Source: Haemonchus contortus (Eukaryota; Nematoda; Chromadorea; Rhabditida; Trichostrongylidae). From it: a stretch of 64,000 nt of DNA. The number at the start of each line of letters is the position of its first letter. Position 1 is the stretch's first letter. The DNA lies in contig LS997564.1 in the NCBI GenBank assembly GCA_000469685.2, positions 25,602,459 through 25,666,458 on the forward strand, written 5' to 3'. A program made the position numbers and the translations under genes. The notes under the pieces were generated by a model, which searched no databases, was not told the origin of the DNA, and was given only the letters and a program-made list of their open reading frames with translations. Of the stretch, positions 24,001 through 36,099 are shown piece by piece.

Positions 24001-27000
24001 GAGATCGAAGTTATAATCAAGTACAGGTAGGTCTTTCTGAGGCTAATTCGACGAGACTCTGAGAACCCGATGTGAGCGGTAGACAGTATCTGCCCAAGAG
24101 CTTCAGCTCAAGGATTTTTAATTATCAGTTAGACTAAGGTAACGTCACGGAACACCACTGGATTTTCCTTCCACCCCTTCAACCCACGTTTAACTTTGAA
24201 TGAGTTTCGGAGCGTGTGGGAGTGGAACTACCTGGGCAAAAATTGCTTTGTGAGTCACCCTCAGTCACGTGAGCTTTCAACTGATGGACCAAATCTGACT
24301 GTTCGCCGAGTTGAATGTTTGTTCTGGCTCTACCCTTCACTATTGACACGACCGTTTACATAACCGCACTTATTTGCCAAGTTTAGAGTTTATCTGCTAT
24401 CAACTGTCAAAAAGGATGACATACGTATGAGTATTGTGAGCAAAAGGTAACGATAGTGAAGACAACATTCGTGGCTCAAAAGTAAGCATCTAAGGTCAGC
24501 AGCTACGGAAACTTTGGACTAATTGATTACAATATCGCAGGCAATAGAATGGATAAGAAAAAGGATAATGTTAGGCAATCAAACTTAAAGTCCATTAAAG
24601 GTAAAGCACGAAAAAAGGCAAGACACTCTGTCATAGGTGTTTTGTCAATAGATTAGAAAGGTGTAGAAGGCCGGTTCAGCCCTAAAAAAAGTGTACCCTA
24701 TTCGAAGTTAGAGCGTTTTTTGTCACGTTACATACCTAAAGGCACCGTTCACGATGGTTTTGAGGTACCCATTTTAAAATGAAATGTGAAGTGTTGATGT
24801 AGAGTAGTGCACCAATGGCGAAGAAAGCGAGAAACTCCGCCCTCTCCGCGAAAAATAAGATTTTCCAACGGCAGTGGAAATAGAGGTTGTACGAGATTAC
24901 CATGCCGGAAATGGCATGGAAGGGGTATTCGGACGAGATTCCATTTGTTACAATTGCGCTAAGAGCTGACTACATCAAGTCCAAATTGTTTCAAACTGTC
25001 TTCCACTGTCGCCATGAGTCATGACAAGTTGTTTGAACTTTCAACTTGGAGGCCCTTTGAGGTAGTGCAGCATCTAAAACCCCATCGAGACTCGTCCTTT
25101 GTGGGTGTGGCATTTACACGATACAATGTCCTGCCCCTTATTGTGCCTTATCTAGAGCGTTTCTCGACCTAACATCGACACAGATGGTATCAGGAGGGGC
25201 CTCAAATTCATCCGATGAGGGAATTTCGGAAACCATTTTTTTCGTGAAGTGTGCCTTTAAAAGGCCACATGAAGACAAAGCGAAAAATGTTGCCCCCCTG
25301 CTAGGATTTTACTTCACCTTTCGACTACCTCGTCGTCTTCAAGGGCCTGAAAGTAGTTCGGTTCGTTTGGACGCTTCGTCGAGTAAGCTACAGATCAGAA
25401 GCGCTGAACTACTTCTAGATGCTTGAAGACGACAAGATAGTCGAAAAGCGGTTCTGTTATAACAAACCTGTGCGGCAAAGCAGTGTGAAGAATTACTTGA
25501 TCTTTCACTGAAAAATTCGATCAACTCGGTAATTTTGAGGTGAAGACCGATTTGAAAGATTGGTATGAGGATAATCAGATCTGATAAAGAAGCAGAATCT
25601 TTAATGACAATGGCGACTCATACATATGGCATAGCCACTCACGAAATTTGGTGGTCCCTTATCACGATTGTTATCAGAACGTTTGAACTTCACTAAGCGT
25701 GTTATCATTACTACAACATAAAGATCGTGCAGTAGAAAGACGATGAAGGGAACGAAGTGAAAGCAAAAAGTAGAGAAGAAAGCTGTACGTGCTCTCTGAG
25801 AGCACAGGAGTTTATCATAGAATTTTTTATGTCAATGCGTCATTACTTCAAATATCACGAGAGAAACACTCAGAATGCTGTTGTAAAAGCATGATTACTT
25901 CTATTTTGAGCAAATTGAAGAATATTATAATGAATCCTGCATCTCCGCCTAATTCGTCCTGCATAGGATCTGCAGACCGTCTATGGCAGGGGCAGCAGAG
26001 CATGATGTCAAAAAGCTGACTTTGTGTCAACTCAAAAACTTCTAATTTCTTTTGAAAAGTATGAGGCCTTTAGAACAGATATTTATCCATTTAACGATTT
26101 TTGATCTTACATAAACTGGATTGACGTGACCCTTCGAAGGAAGGGAATGTAAGAATGTGCTTGATTCAATGCACTCACCTCATGCTCGTCCAGTGGATAG
26201 GGTGGTACCGGTGGATACGGAGACGAAGGCATCGGCAGGGGAGTTTGAGGCATTCCTGACGGCGAATACGGTGGATAGCCAGGGTACATTGCTGAATCGA
26301 TGGTAAAATAGTATCGAATGAAGGGTTGTGATATGAAAAGCGGAGGGCTGGTATGAGCACAAAGACAACTCCGAAGGGGGACTACATGTTCAGTAATGCA
26401 AACTTGTTAGAAGGGAATCTGTGATTAGCTTTTCGAATTCAACAGGACAGAAAAGGGACACATAAGGGTTTTGGTAAAATGTTGACGATGGAGGTTACAA
26501 AGGAAAAGCCAAGTAAGGCACGAGGACTGTGAAAAGGACATTCGAGGTGCTTTACGGAGGGATGCGAAACGATGTGAATGAATGAAGAAAAACGGTTAGT
26601 GATGAATGTTAGCTCACGGGTTTTATAGTGAGGGAATGAATGTTTCATAATATCCTCCGGAGGCCTTCGATGGACAGGTTCGTAGACTAAATTAATTAGT
26701 AAATGTATGAACCTACTGGTAAGGGCAATCTCTTTGAAATAATCACTTACTGCGATTGTTGTCAAGCGGCTTCCTCGTGTATCCATTTCGATTGACTTTG
26801 TACCTAACCTGAGGTTTTTTGCCTTCGTATTCGTCCGTCATGGCCGCCAATCTTTGCATAAACATATACACCACAACCACACAATACACCTAAAAAATGT
26901 GGATGGATTCCCATTGGGAATGGCTCTGACGTGAAGTGGACCACCGACGTTGATGAACACTCCAATGATTTCGAGAATGGTAAGGGCCATCCAGTAGTCG

Positions 27001-29188
27001 CGTACGTCTCCTGCCCACCACATGATACAGTAGGCAAGGGACGTGAGGATCGACGAGACTATACAGATGAACCATGGCCATATCAGGTGTCGAGACCACT
27101 GGAATAGGATTAATACAGGAATCGGTCATGGAACAATAGAGCGTAGAAGAATAGCTTGAAGAGCACTGCGAAAGTCTTGGGGCGTTGATCAACCCTATCA
27201 GAGGGATGCGCCCACGCATTCGTCTTCCATTCATAATCGTGATGGCGCACTGAACACGTATGTTTGCTATACAATGACTCGAGGTGGTCAACCGATGTAC
27301 AAACCAGTGTTTCTTTTCCCTCAAGCGAGTCTGGTACCAATTAGTCGATCCTGGAGTGTGCCGCACTTGCCGCTACACCACCTTCGCCCTTGAGGAGCAC
27401 CATAAACGTGATCAGACGACTAATTAGAATTATGAAAGATTAAGTGTTAGCTATCCTGTCTCAGAATCTCCTTCCATTCCCCTTCCTTCTTTCCGCTTAC
27501 CCATTTAAAAGTGTGGGGCCTAAGCCTACATAATGCAAAAGTCAGGGGTGGAAGCCTTGGTTAACCGTGGAGGGCATCGACCGGCGATTCGATTCCGGAC
27601 CTGTCACTGCATCACCTCCTTCCCGAATGGTCATTTGCTACTGGAATAATGACACTGATGGGGTGGTCGAGAGGAACAGCGTTGAAAGAGTGGTTCAACG
27701 CTTCAAAGATTATGAATTACGATTTTCACCCAGGCCAGCGAAGCATCAATACTTTTATAGTAAATGAAATTCAAAAATGATTGCTGAAGGAAAGGATGAC
27801 AGCATGTTAGCAGAAGATAGACCTCATAAGACACATGGTCACTTGCTCAAGAGCCCGTACGACTGTGAGACGTTCCGACGGAGGATTGGCGAGCAGTTCT
27901 TGCTTTTCAATAAGGAAAGGAATTCAAGAGAACTTTTAGGAATTACTACCAAATTTATCATATTTTACACAAGTTAATTAACAAAATATATCATATTTTG
28001 TGTGAAGTTTAGCGAATGGCTCAAAAAATCAACTGTTAATAATTGAGTTGAAAATTCAATGAGAAAAATTACCGTATGAACTCCATAAATGAGAGCTACA
28101 GAGGCGAACAGAAGGAAGAAAGCCGATATGAGACATAGAATCTGGATAACGAAGAGACCTGAAACAAAGTGACCGATGCGATGTTCCTGAAGATTCTGCT
28201 TGGAGTGGTTGTCTCTTAGCCCCCAAACCCGACCGCAATATTTGTCCGGTGGTGTTATGTAAGGCTGCGCTCCAAGCAAATACCAACAACGCCAACGCCG
28301 ATGATTCAACAATGACACATGACTCAGCCCTATCTCGCTAAGATTCCGGAATATTTGATTCCAAAAATCAATGAGGAGTTCGGAACGAAAGGTCCAAAAG
28401 TCTGAATATGCTTGGCTTTCATAGGGTTAGGAACATCTTCTGCAAGAGGGGTCCCAAATGAGGGCAGTTTTTTAGGCTAACAAGGGTGTTTCTGCGGGAG
28501 CAGTGGTACTCTTGAAGGAGCGTGGTAGAGTAGTTCCGGGCCTAACACCCCCCAAAACCTCGGAAAGCAATCCACAGCCCATTATGTTAGGTGTCTTACA
28601 AAATCGGCCACTGCCAGTACCTGTGTAGTAACGCTCTTCAGGGCTTTGCCAGTACGACTCGTAGTAGGACGGAATGTCATACTTCCCATAAGTGTTATAG
28701 TTGGGAAGGAGAGTGTTTGCAGCTCGATCTTTCTCATATTTGATAGCCGCCATCTGCCAACCCATGATACCGAGTTGCGCGATTGAAGAGACCTAAAGCG
28801 CTTGACTTCAAGTGACAGCTATGGAATTGATTCAGATGTTCGGTTGGCAGACTGGCGCACGACGAGCCACAGAGCACTCTCCTTCCCTATCACAAGCCGA
28901 AAAATGAAGACCTTCAATGATTCGAGTGGTCCTGGCGGTGGATGAGCCGACACATGGGCAATCCCACTCGCATTGGAGATTTGCCTGAGACATGGTCACT
29001 GAACGACAATGGTTCAGAACGCCAGTCTGCCAACCGAACAGAAACAGCGACGCTATCGAATAAACCTAGAAGACGATACACAATCATGACACAACACATT
29101 CGACATTAGTAGAACTTACCAGCGTCCAGATGCCGATCATAACGGCGCTGTCCTTCAAACTGAAGCAGCAGCATGGATTGCAGACCAT
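21092..29188 (-). CDS. four-TM membrane protein (LAPTM/DUF7027-like fold) with an Arg/Ser/Asp/Glu-rich cytosolic tail, 13 exons
   Basis: Exons on the minus strand: 29188-29120, 28792-28621, 28158-28073, 27098-26949, 26889-26751, 26291-26179, 25687-25643, 23916-23848, 23589-23516, 22992-22922, 22862-22748, 21631-21416, 21356-21092. All phases close, giving 527 residues. The N-terminus has a CNPCCC cluster, a possible palmitoylation site. TM segments lie at about 16-40 (SSIAQLGIMGWQMAA), 82-105 (IQILCLISAFFLLFASVALI), 114-138 and 145-170. A Tyr-rich loop separates TM1 and TM2. The tail is Pro/Tyr-rich (about 206-243), then RS-rich (SSSRRHRSRSR, HDRRRRHRSR) and RD/RE-rich (RDRDDRRRRKERSGDD). It ends in VWNFNR. 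The tetraspan part resembles nematode LAPTM4/DUF7027-type proteins; the charged tail was not recognised. Exon 25687-25643 is the weakest, because its acceptor has a nearby alternative. Two adjacent genes rather than one cannot be fully excluded. Confidence 0.75.
25317..25446. repeat. hairpin related to the Penelope-element flank
   Basis: The left arm CTTTTCGACTACCTCGTCG continues to GAAAGTAGTTCG. The right arm GAACTACTTC..GAAGACGACAAGATAGTCGAAAAG is its near reverse complement. The loop and right side also match 54655-54785 (GTCGAAA..GCGGTTC..AACAAACCTGT). It lies in an intron of the minus-strand membrane-protein gene. Confidence 0.6.
27172..27390 (-). repeat. SINE copy in an intron
   Basis: Reverse orientation: GCGTTGATCAACCCTATCAGA, TATACAATGACTCGAGG and GAGTCTGGTACCAATTAG, ending with CACTTGCCGCTACACCACC. 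The segment with the B box is deleted or degenerate. Confidence 0.65.
27549..27625 (-). repeat. SINE head fragment
   Basis: It has GAAGCCTTGGTTAACCG..GGCATCGACC..GATTCGATTCCGGACC, then TGCATCACCTCC. This is the tRNA-like head of the family in reverse. Confidence 0.5.
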
Positions 29189-29635
29189 TGTGAGTACAAA
29201 GAAAGCTAATTGATCTCTCCGCTACTACCCAGGACAGGCTCTCCAATACATCGTATTGAAAGTGGGAGCTGGCTCCTTTGTTGTTCTAGGGACTGATCGC
29301 CCGTACGGTGACGTTGACTTCTAAACGCTTTCTACAGCGAAGTTCAACATCCATCGTCAGAATAACAAGTTACTTGAATTTATACTAAGCGACACGACGA
29401 CGACACCACACCATCACCATCATATTTAGAATTGAAACAACCAAAAAAGCAAAAAGCAGTGAAAGCAAGAAACATTCAGATTGGTAGCAGACTGTATTGA
29501 GGAAGCAGAGGATTTCGGTACCGTAATCTGAGCACTTCATACATTTCTCTTCCGTAATCGATTAAAAAGCAATCGATAAGGTAAGCTATAACATGTAAGC
29601 CATTAAGAAGGCGAGGGCAAGCGGGGTCTTAGTAG

Positions 29636-29700
29636 TGTAAGGGATAGAGCACGGTGCCCGGGAAGACAAGTGCGGGTTCGAGGGCCGTCAGAGACCGAAG
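29636..29700 (+). repeat. tRNA-like / SINE head fragment
   Basis: TAGTGTAAGGG fits the pol III A-box consensus. GGTTCGAGGGC is a partial B box at suitable spacing. I could not fold a full cloverleaf, so it is more likely a SINE-like remnant than a tRNA gene. Confidence 0.35.
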
Positions 29701-32700
29701 TTTTGTCCATAACTCGCCAACATCGTGAGACTATCGGAATGAGTACTGCGGCGAAATAACAGCAGCTACCGAAACATCAAGCCAAGTCGTTAAGGTTATT
29801 TTGTAATTTCAATAGCTATTATTATTTCCCACAAGTCTCATGCCAACCAGACCAACCGACCCATTCCTTGAAAAGCAGTTTCTCGCTAAGCACTAAAACG
29901 TCAACCTGATTTTCCTCCCCCGGAGCCCATTCCAGCCCCCCTGGGCACCCTTGAACGAGCTTGAAAGCTTCCACTTTATCGAATATAGGTTGAGTATATA
30001 GCGTATTCCAGGACCATGCTAACCTTCCAACCTTTTCTCCCCTTCTATTCATCTACACCACAAGTTTATCGAGCTGAGGGATAGAAAAGAGCGAACAAAA
30101 CTGACGGCAATGACATCAGCGGAATTGAAGAATCAACTAAATCAGAGTAAGTATATAGGAGTGGAATTGTAAAAATACAAAAAAAACGAAGAAAGTAGAA
30201 TAAAAGTCCGAAAAGGTAAGCATTTCCAGAATCGTTAGAATATTGATTAGATAGCGATGAACAGCGAAGGTGAAGTTAGGCGGAATACGTTCATACAGCT
30301 GATAAGGCAGGCCACCATCGATGGCTTACACGGAAGCCGACTGAATCAAAGCCGATCAGTACCAAAAGAACGACAGCTGACCAGTAACGCTCGAAATACT
30401 AGACCACGTTCATAATCAGTACAACCACAGGAAGGCAAAAAGAAAGAAGAGTTTATGATTTGTTTCTGGATTAAGCCCTGCTCCAGTAAACACAACAAGA
30501 CACTTCTTAAGTCAGTGAAGAGCTCGTAAAGAGGTATAGCCAAGTGGGACAAGAGGACAAGAGGTGCTGCAGCTTCCAGTCGACTGGAGCATGACTATAG
30601 TGACGAGCGGCGAGACACACACTGTTGACATAAGCGATTCGATATGCAAATGCACGGCGGCCGCAGGTAGGGACGCGAGGGTTCGCCCCCCAGCTGACCG
30701 AATCCTTCGATCGGATTGTGAGTATCCCCGCTGGTCAGAGCGTGACATCATCGGATCAGATTACATCGACACACAAATGAATAGTTACTCATTAGGAGTG
30801 CTGCTCCCGGGAAGGAGAGCCGTGGTTAATGAAGGAAATAAAATCATCAAAGTTCCACTTACAGTCAAATTTGAGAGACACCAGATGAAGATGGCCATAA
30901 TTTTTGCCGTAAACTTTTATCTGGGAAGGATTGGGATCTCGGTAAAAGCTTGGAAATCGGTTAGGGCTGCATACCACTAGGATGTAGCTCTACTGGAATG
31001 TTAAGGAAGAAATAATTTCTAGTAAAACGACATTCAGTTTTCTTCACCCCATTTCTATTGCCCAACTCATTCTGACTATGCCTAAATGAGGAGAGCTCAG
31101 TTGCGACAAAAGCAATCATAATATCTCGTAAGATGTCGTTCAAACAATAGCGTAGCCCCACTCACTGGTAACTTACACAATTCAACAGCCGAATCTCAAG
31201 AACAAAGGAAATCGTAGGTACTCCATGTGTGGTATCAGAAAACATCCCTAGGATGAGCTAATTCTCAAATAATAATCAATCAACTTCACGATTCACGCCT
31301 TTTAAAGCTTTGGATTGGCTATGAAACTCCGAATCAGTGCGAGTACCCCTGAACGAATAGGATAAGTGAGTTCCCAGCCTGAACAAACGATTGTCTCCCT
31401 CCCTCGACCAGTTTGGGCTTCAATTTCCACCGACTTCAAATCAAACATCATGCCTTCGTAGGGCTCCCACTCTGAAATGTTTGAATAGGCAGTTTTAAAA
31501 GTGATTTGCTGCGTGTTCCAGATATCTGGAAGCTATGCTTTATTTAACAAGCTGAGGTCTGAATGTTGGTAGAATAAAAATTTTAACCTTTTTAGCCGAG
31601 GCTTCAAGGAAATCCCTGGTACGTCGATAAATACATCATGACACGATTCATCGAGGAGTCGACCTTTCTAGCAGTAAGGTATAGTTTTCAGGATTCGAAT
31701 AGGTCGAATAGCGAAAATAGTTAGGAACCAACTCAAGATTTCAGAACATTGCTTGCTTTGAGGTGTTTTTCCATTGCAAAACGATTTCAGTCACCCACAA
31801 AATCACTAATGAGGCTAAGGTCTCTATGCAAAGACGGCATCAGAGGGCATGAAAGTTGGATTCATCTATAATCCAGAAAAACTCAGTTGTTTCGAGAAAA
31901 AGCAGCTCTTTTCTCCACTACGGGAGAGCTCCAAGTTGATTGCGCTTGTTTAGTTTTGATTTATTTAGCAAGAATGAAGTTAAAAGCTCGGAAATTCTAA
32001 TCCTTTAAAGATATTCTTGCCCCTTTCGATCGAGCTACCTAAGTTGGGATTCACGTCGTTTGGTTCCTGCCGTTCGCTCAATTGTGTTTATGGGTACAAG
32101 GGACCGATCTCAAACAAATAGTGAAGAAATTCAAAACAAACACAAATCATTGCAGTCATCTGAAAGCCAAAATGTGCCTCTTCCACAGCCTACTCTCATT
32201 TTGCTGTCAGGCGAAGGGAACGTTGCAACTTATGTGATACGAAAAATGCTCAATACATTCGAAATGAAAGGCTTCTACTGCACACTGTGCTATCGGTACC
32301 ATGGCAAAATTCAGAAGCTGCAAAGGGAAAGAACAGGACTTGAAGGTGAAGGCGTCACTTGATCGATAGCGGAATCGATAAGAATGCCTAGCTCCGGAGG
32401 AGGGGTCGTGAATGAATCATTTGATTGAATCATCTAAATTTGAGCCGTCGAGACACCTAACTTGCACTTCAGTGCTTCTGATGAAGGTCACGTGGTAAAT
32501 GTGTATCTAACCCTTCAGTAGAGAAGAAGTATCTTATTTCCATTTGAAGGGGATTATTGTAATTGTTTTGTGTGCTCTATTTATTTTAATATAATGCTGT
32601 TTAGAAATCAAATACGTATTTATTCTACACAGTTACCCGGACAGCTTGCGCTCAAGCATTTTCTTCTTCTTTTTTTCTGATTTCTTTTCATTATCAAAAT

Positions 32701-32886
32701 CTTCATGTCAAAGATACTTGATTCAAAAGGAGTATTGGTGGTGGTTCTTTGGACGGAATGAAAGAATGAAACAGATGACGGATGAAGAGTTTGACGATTA
32801 CGGAAGTTCTTAACCCATTACAGCATTTTTACCGTAGTCTTTAAGATGGATCCATCAATGTAAAGTAGACTTTCTATCGCATCGAA

Positions 32887-33000
32887 ATTTATTTATTTAT
32901 TTATTTATTGAATGCGCTCAAAAGGCGCGCTACAAAGGAAAGCTCAAGCCGCAGGTTCTGTATTACAAGAGAGATTAAGAGGTGAGAGAAACAAAATTAA
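32887..33000 (-). repeat. non-LTR retrotransposon 3' end with (AAAT)n tail
   Basis: A run of ATTTATTT at 32887-32911 is followed by GAATGCGCTCAAAAGGCGCGC and GGAAAGCTCAAGCCGCAGG. Read on the minus strand this gives a unique 3' end followed by a short tandem A/T-rich tail, as in CR1/Jockey-type LINEs. Confidence 0.45.
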
Positions 33001-34901
33001 CGAAATGATCAAACAGAAAAATTCTTGACAGGAAGGCCTGTAGGACAGGGGGTTCCTATACCACTTTTCAACTTATTGGATCAAATTTCAAAGCGACTCT
33101 CAGCTAAATGTGGAATATGAGATCGATCACTAGAAATTTATAAATAGTTTCATATCGCCAAGTTATCCGATGCTGATAATTGATAACAGAATATTTCTGA
33201 ATCCAGGAAGGTTAATTCTTGCTTGTTCAACTTCAGTGGATCAGTAAATTGAGGTTGGCATTTCGGCAGGCTGGTTGTTTCCATGATTCCAGCTCATTCT
33301 GTTTGTGGTTCCACTATCGGCTGCTGGATAGCTTCCTTTAAAATTACATGCGAACCATGTTAGGTCCCGTACTGCAGTAGCATTATGGCTTTCATTCAGA
33401 CGGCAACAAAATGTATTGGTCCTCTCAGGCTTGAAGATAGACAAACCGAAAACCTATGGAGACGTCTCCTCAATGAAATTTGCGCAAACTTTTCGCGAGG
33501 AGATCACGACAGTACCGTTTCATGCTAAGGTTCACGGAGAGCCGAAAGCGAATGTAAGCAGTTGACTAACTTTTGCTTTGATCGCAACAGTTCATGCAGT
33601 GAGAATGTTAGGCTTCTAGTTGTGGCAACAGTTGGTAAATAACTGCCAGCAGTACTAGAAATGTACATATCATCTAATTGAGGGTCGATCTTTGTCTTAA
33701 AGTCATAAAGTCACAAGTGGGTTCTAGTCTCTAGAAATAGGTGTTCTTCACAATGCAAAGAAAGAAAGCCTTTTGAACCTTTTAGCGTACGTATTCTTGG
33801 CTTTCTAGAGCCACTGGTTGTTTCTGTGAGGGGCTCTACTGGGAACCTTCTCATTAAACTGGTTAAAAGGCCTGTCTGAAGTTAGTTATACCGAATATAA
33901 AAAATATGCAGTATTACTCTCCTGCAGATCCGAAAACTCTTCAGTTCTGGTTGAACGTGAACCTCACTGGCGAAATAAACACCTTGTCGTTCCTAACGCG
34001 AAGTCTGCTCTCCCGCTGTACCTAGTAGCCGCCCAACTACACCCCATCATCACCATCTGTGTCCTTCGACCTTGCGCAACTAAACGACACTGATGAGAGC
34101 TGATAATACTTCCTTAAGACAACTCTTATAAACTATGCAGCTCTCAAACCAATCCCATCTTCGTTTGAAGTACTAACAGGCTGTGTAAGGACACCATATG
34201 ACTCCATATAGCTGCCATACTGTAGGAGCAACTCATTCAGCAGCAAATTTTTCAGGAAATCCCAAAGCTGAGTTGATTGAATCCGATTCTAGTGAATATT
34301 TGGCTTGATTCTTCAAACCCTTGAGCTATCGGAAATGAAAAACTGGATAAGCCTTCAGAAGATACTTTTCACTAATGTCAAACTGAGTGACTTCTTCCTA
34401 ACAGAGAAGAGTTCAGTCAATGTAAAACGGTCAACAGAAAGAACGGCGAGTTCAGTAGGTCATAGAGGTTGATTGCAGGAGTACCAATAGAGATGAGTGA
34501 ATGAGTATGCTAATTAGAGCGTAACCAGTACAAACCTTCCAACGGTATTAGCTCGTTGCCGAGGTGAATAATCCTTGGAATGACCAGCTAGTAGCCGTCA
34601 ACAATTACGCGGCAACACCCAATCTCCTAGAGGTCCGATATGGGTAGCTTTCAAGTCTTCTAGTGCAGGGAACAGTGGGGCAATGTGGTACATGCCTTAA
34701 TTTTCCAATCGGTAGTACTTTTCATTAAAAGTCATACGAATCCCTGAAATTAAGTTAGAAACTTGTTCTGTCAGCATAGGATGCCCTCTGGAGAAAGGAA
34801 TTCCTATGAAAACGTTCAAACCAATATTAAAACAAAAATGGCAATAGAACATGGTTCTATCACTTAAACTGTAATCATTATTTCTGATAAAATACATTAT
34901 G

Positions 34902-35130
34902 GGCGGAGGTGGTGTAGTGGCAAGTGGCGCACTATATCATACGCGCGGTCGCGGGTTCGAGTCCCCGATCGATCCCTCAAGGTAGACTCGTCTGGTAGTA
35001 TAAAAGCACTGACTTGTACATTGGCTGGCCACCTCAAATTATTGTATAGGCCACATATCCATTCACTACGCCACTACCACTCTGAAAGGAAGCCGAATCC
35101 TTCGGGAGATCAGGCACCAATTAGCTCATC
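34902..35130 (+). repeat. tRNA-derived SINE with intact A and B boxes (reference copy)
   Basis: A box TGGTGTAGTGG at 34911-34921 and B box GGTTCGAGTCC at 34955-34965 both match the pol III consensus at tRNA-like spacing. The family body follows: CTCGTCTGGTA, AAGCACTGACTTGTACA, GGCTGGCCACC, ATTGTATAGGCCACATA and CACTACGCCAC. The end is truncated. Other copies lie at 1908, 9553, 11401, 17170, 27172, 27549, 35080, 57425 and 63170. Confidence 0.85.
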
Positions 35131-35238
35131 CCGGAGGAATTCGCAACTTGACTGGTCTGAACATATATCGATGTCCGACTCCCGGACCATGCGAGTTTGA
35201 TAATGCGCTTTTTATCGTAACACCACCTCTGCCTTACT
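35080..35238 (-). repeat. inverted SINE fragment abutting the 34902 copy
   Basis: GGCACCAATTAGCTCATCCC, GACTCCCGGACCATGCGAG and CACCACCTCTGCC form the head of the family in reverse. It forms an inverted pair with the plus-strand copy just before it. Confidence 0.5.
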
Positions 35239-35559
35239 CGAGATTTCTGAAAAAGAAAGATTCTGGTGCAGCTAACCTCTCTCATAGGGGTAGCACCCAT
35301 GGCTTCCTGACCTACCAAAGAACAACTTGGAAGCTTCTATACTGGTGAACGTAATGAAAACCCACGAATGGTAGTCTGATTCACTAATGAAATTGCTCAT
35401 AGCGGAGTGAAGCCTCAGAATTGCGACTGGTAGCGGCAGCTGTCAGGTTGTTGGTTCGAAAAATTAAACGGCCCTGTGGGCAAAACATAAGGCGTATGGA
35501 TACAAATTTCCCGTGCGTCAAGAGAACAATAGAGAATTTTTTCGGAGAGGATACCACTT

Positions 35560-36063
35560 CCACTCCGAAAAAATGTCGAGAAAGTAGCATCCAACTTCTG
35601 TATTGTTTCAACCTCGGCACTGCCAGTCACGATGTTGATATTCTTCTGCAGTTCAGGGTTTTCAAGTAGAGCATACGCAATTCGAGATGATTTACAATAT
35701 CTAACAGCGTTCAATTCCTCTAGCGAAATAAGGACTGGAATTATTTAGAGAATTATTCATTCCATCACGTACTCACAGTCGACTGCCAGTGGCGAATAAG
35801 ACTTCGTAACGATCATCTCCGTTGTTGGGATTCCTTTGTACAATCCAGAACGTCTCTAATGTATTTCTAACTAAATTTTTCGTCTCCTGCGCTAATATCG
35901 TACATTTCACTTCGCCGTTGTGATCCTCCTTTATGTTGACCGAACGCTGTAGATTAATTCCGCCCCTCACACTAGCTAAATGTCCTTTTATCTGGATAGC
36001 CTTCCCAAAGTTGATCCACATGCCCGACATTTTAGCCGATAGATCATGCCCATAAATGCGCAA
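35560..36063 (-). CDS. possible coding fragment, unrecognised
   Basis: Two minus-strand open blocks look protein-like: about 36063-35771 (contains GMWINFGKAIQIKGHLASVR and NLVRNTLETFWIVQRNPN) and about 35712-35560 (contains LEELNAVRYCKSSRIAY and LENPELQKNINIVTGS). A GTGAGT donor ends the first and TTCCAG precedes the second, but the phases do not close with that donor. So this is either a decayed gene or my splice choice is wrong. The upstream flank (35990-36230) resembles 55440-55690, which points to a dispersed segment. No function is assigned. Confidence 0.3.
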
Positions 36064-36099
36064 TCACCTACTTTCCCGTAAGAATATATGGTACAATTG

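Larger units (their letters stand above)
29189..34900. other. long stretch with no supported gene
   Basis: It has a tRNA-like fragment at 29636-29700 and a LINE 3' tail at 32887. The minus-strand open frames at 29822-30052 and 33241-33444, and the plus frames at 30564 and 32060, carry no motif or splice-consistent neighbours that I recognise. The upstream promoter of the minus-strand membrane-protein gene should lie just above 29188. Confidence 0.45.

Noticed and set aside
29636..29700. tRNA gene
   Set aside because: Only the A box fits well. The B box is imperfect and I could not draw a complete cloverleaf, so it is listed as a tRNA-like repeat.
33241..33444. Minus-strand frame with protein-like composition (CNFKGSYPAADSGTTNRMSW)
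   Set aside because: Reads plausibly as an exon end, but no acceptor, partner exon or family could be shown.
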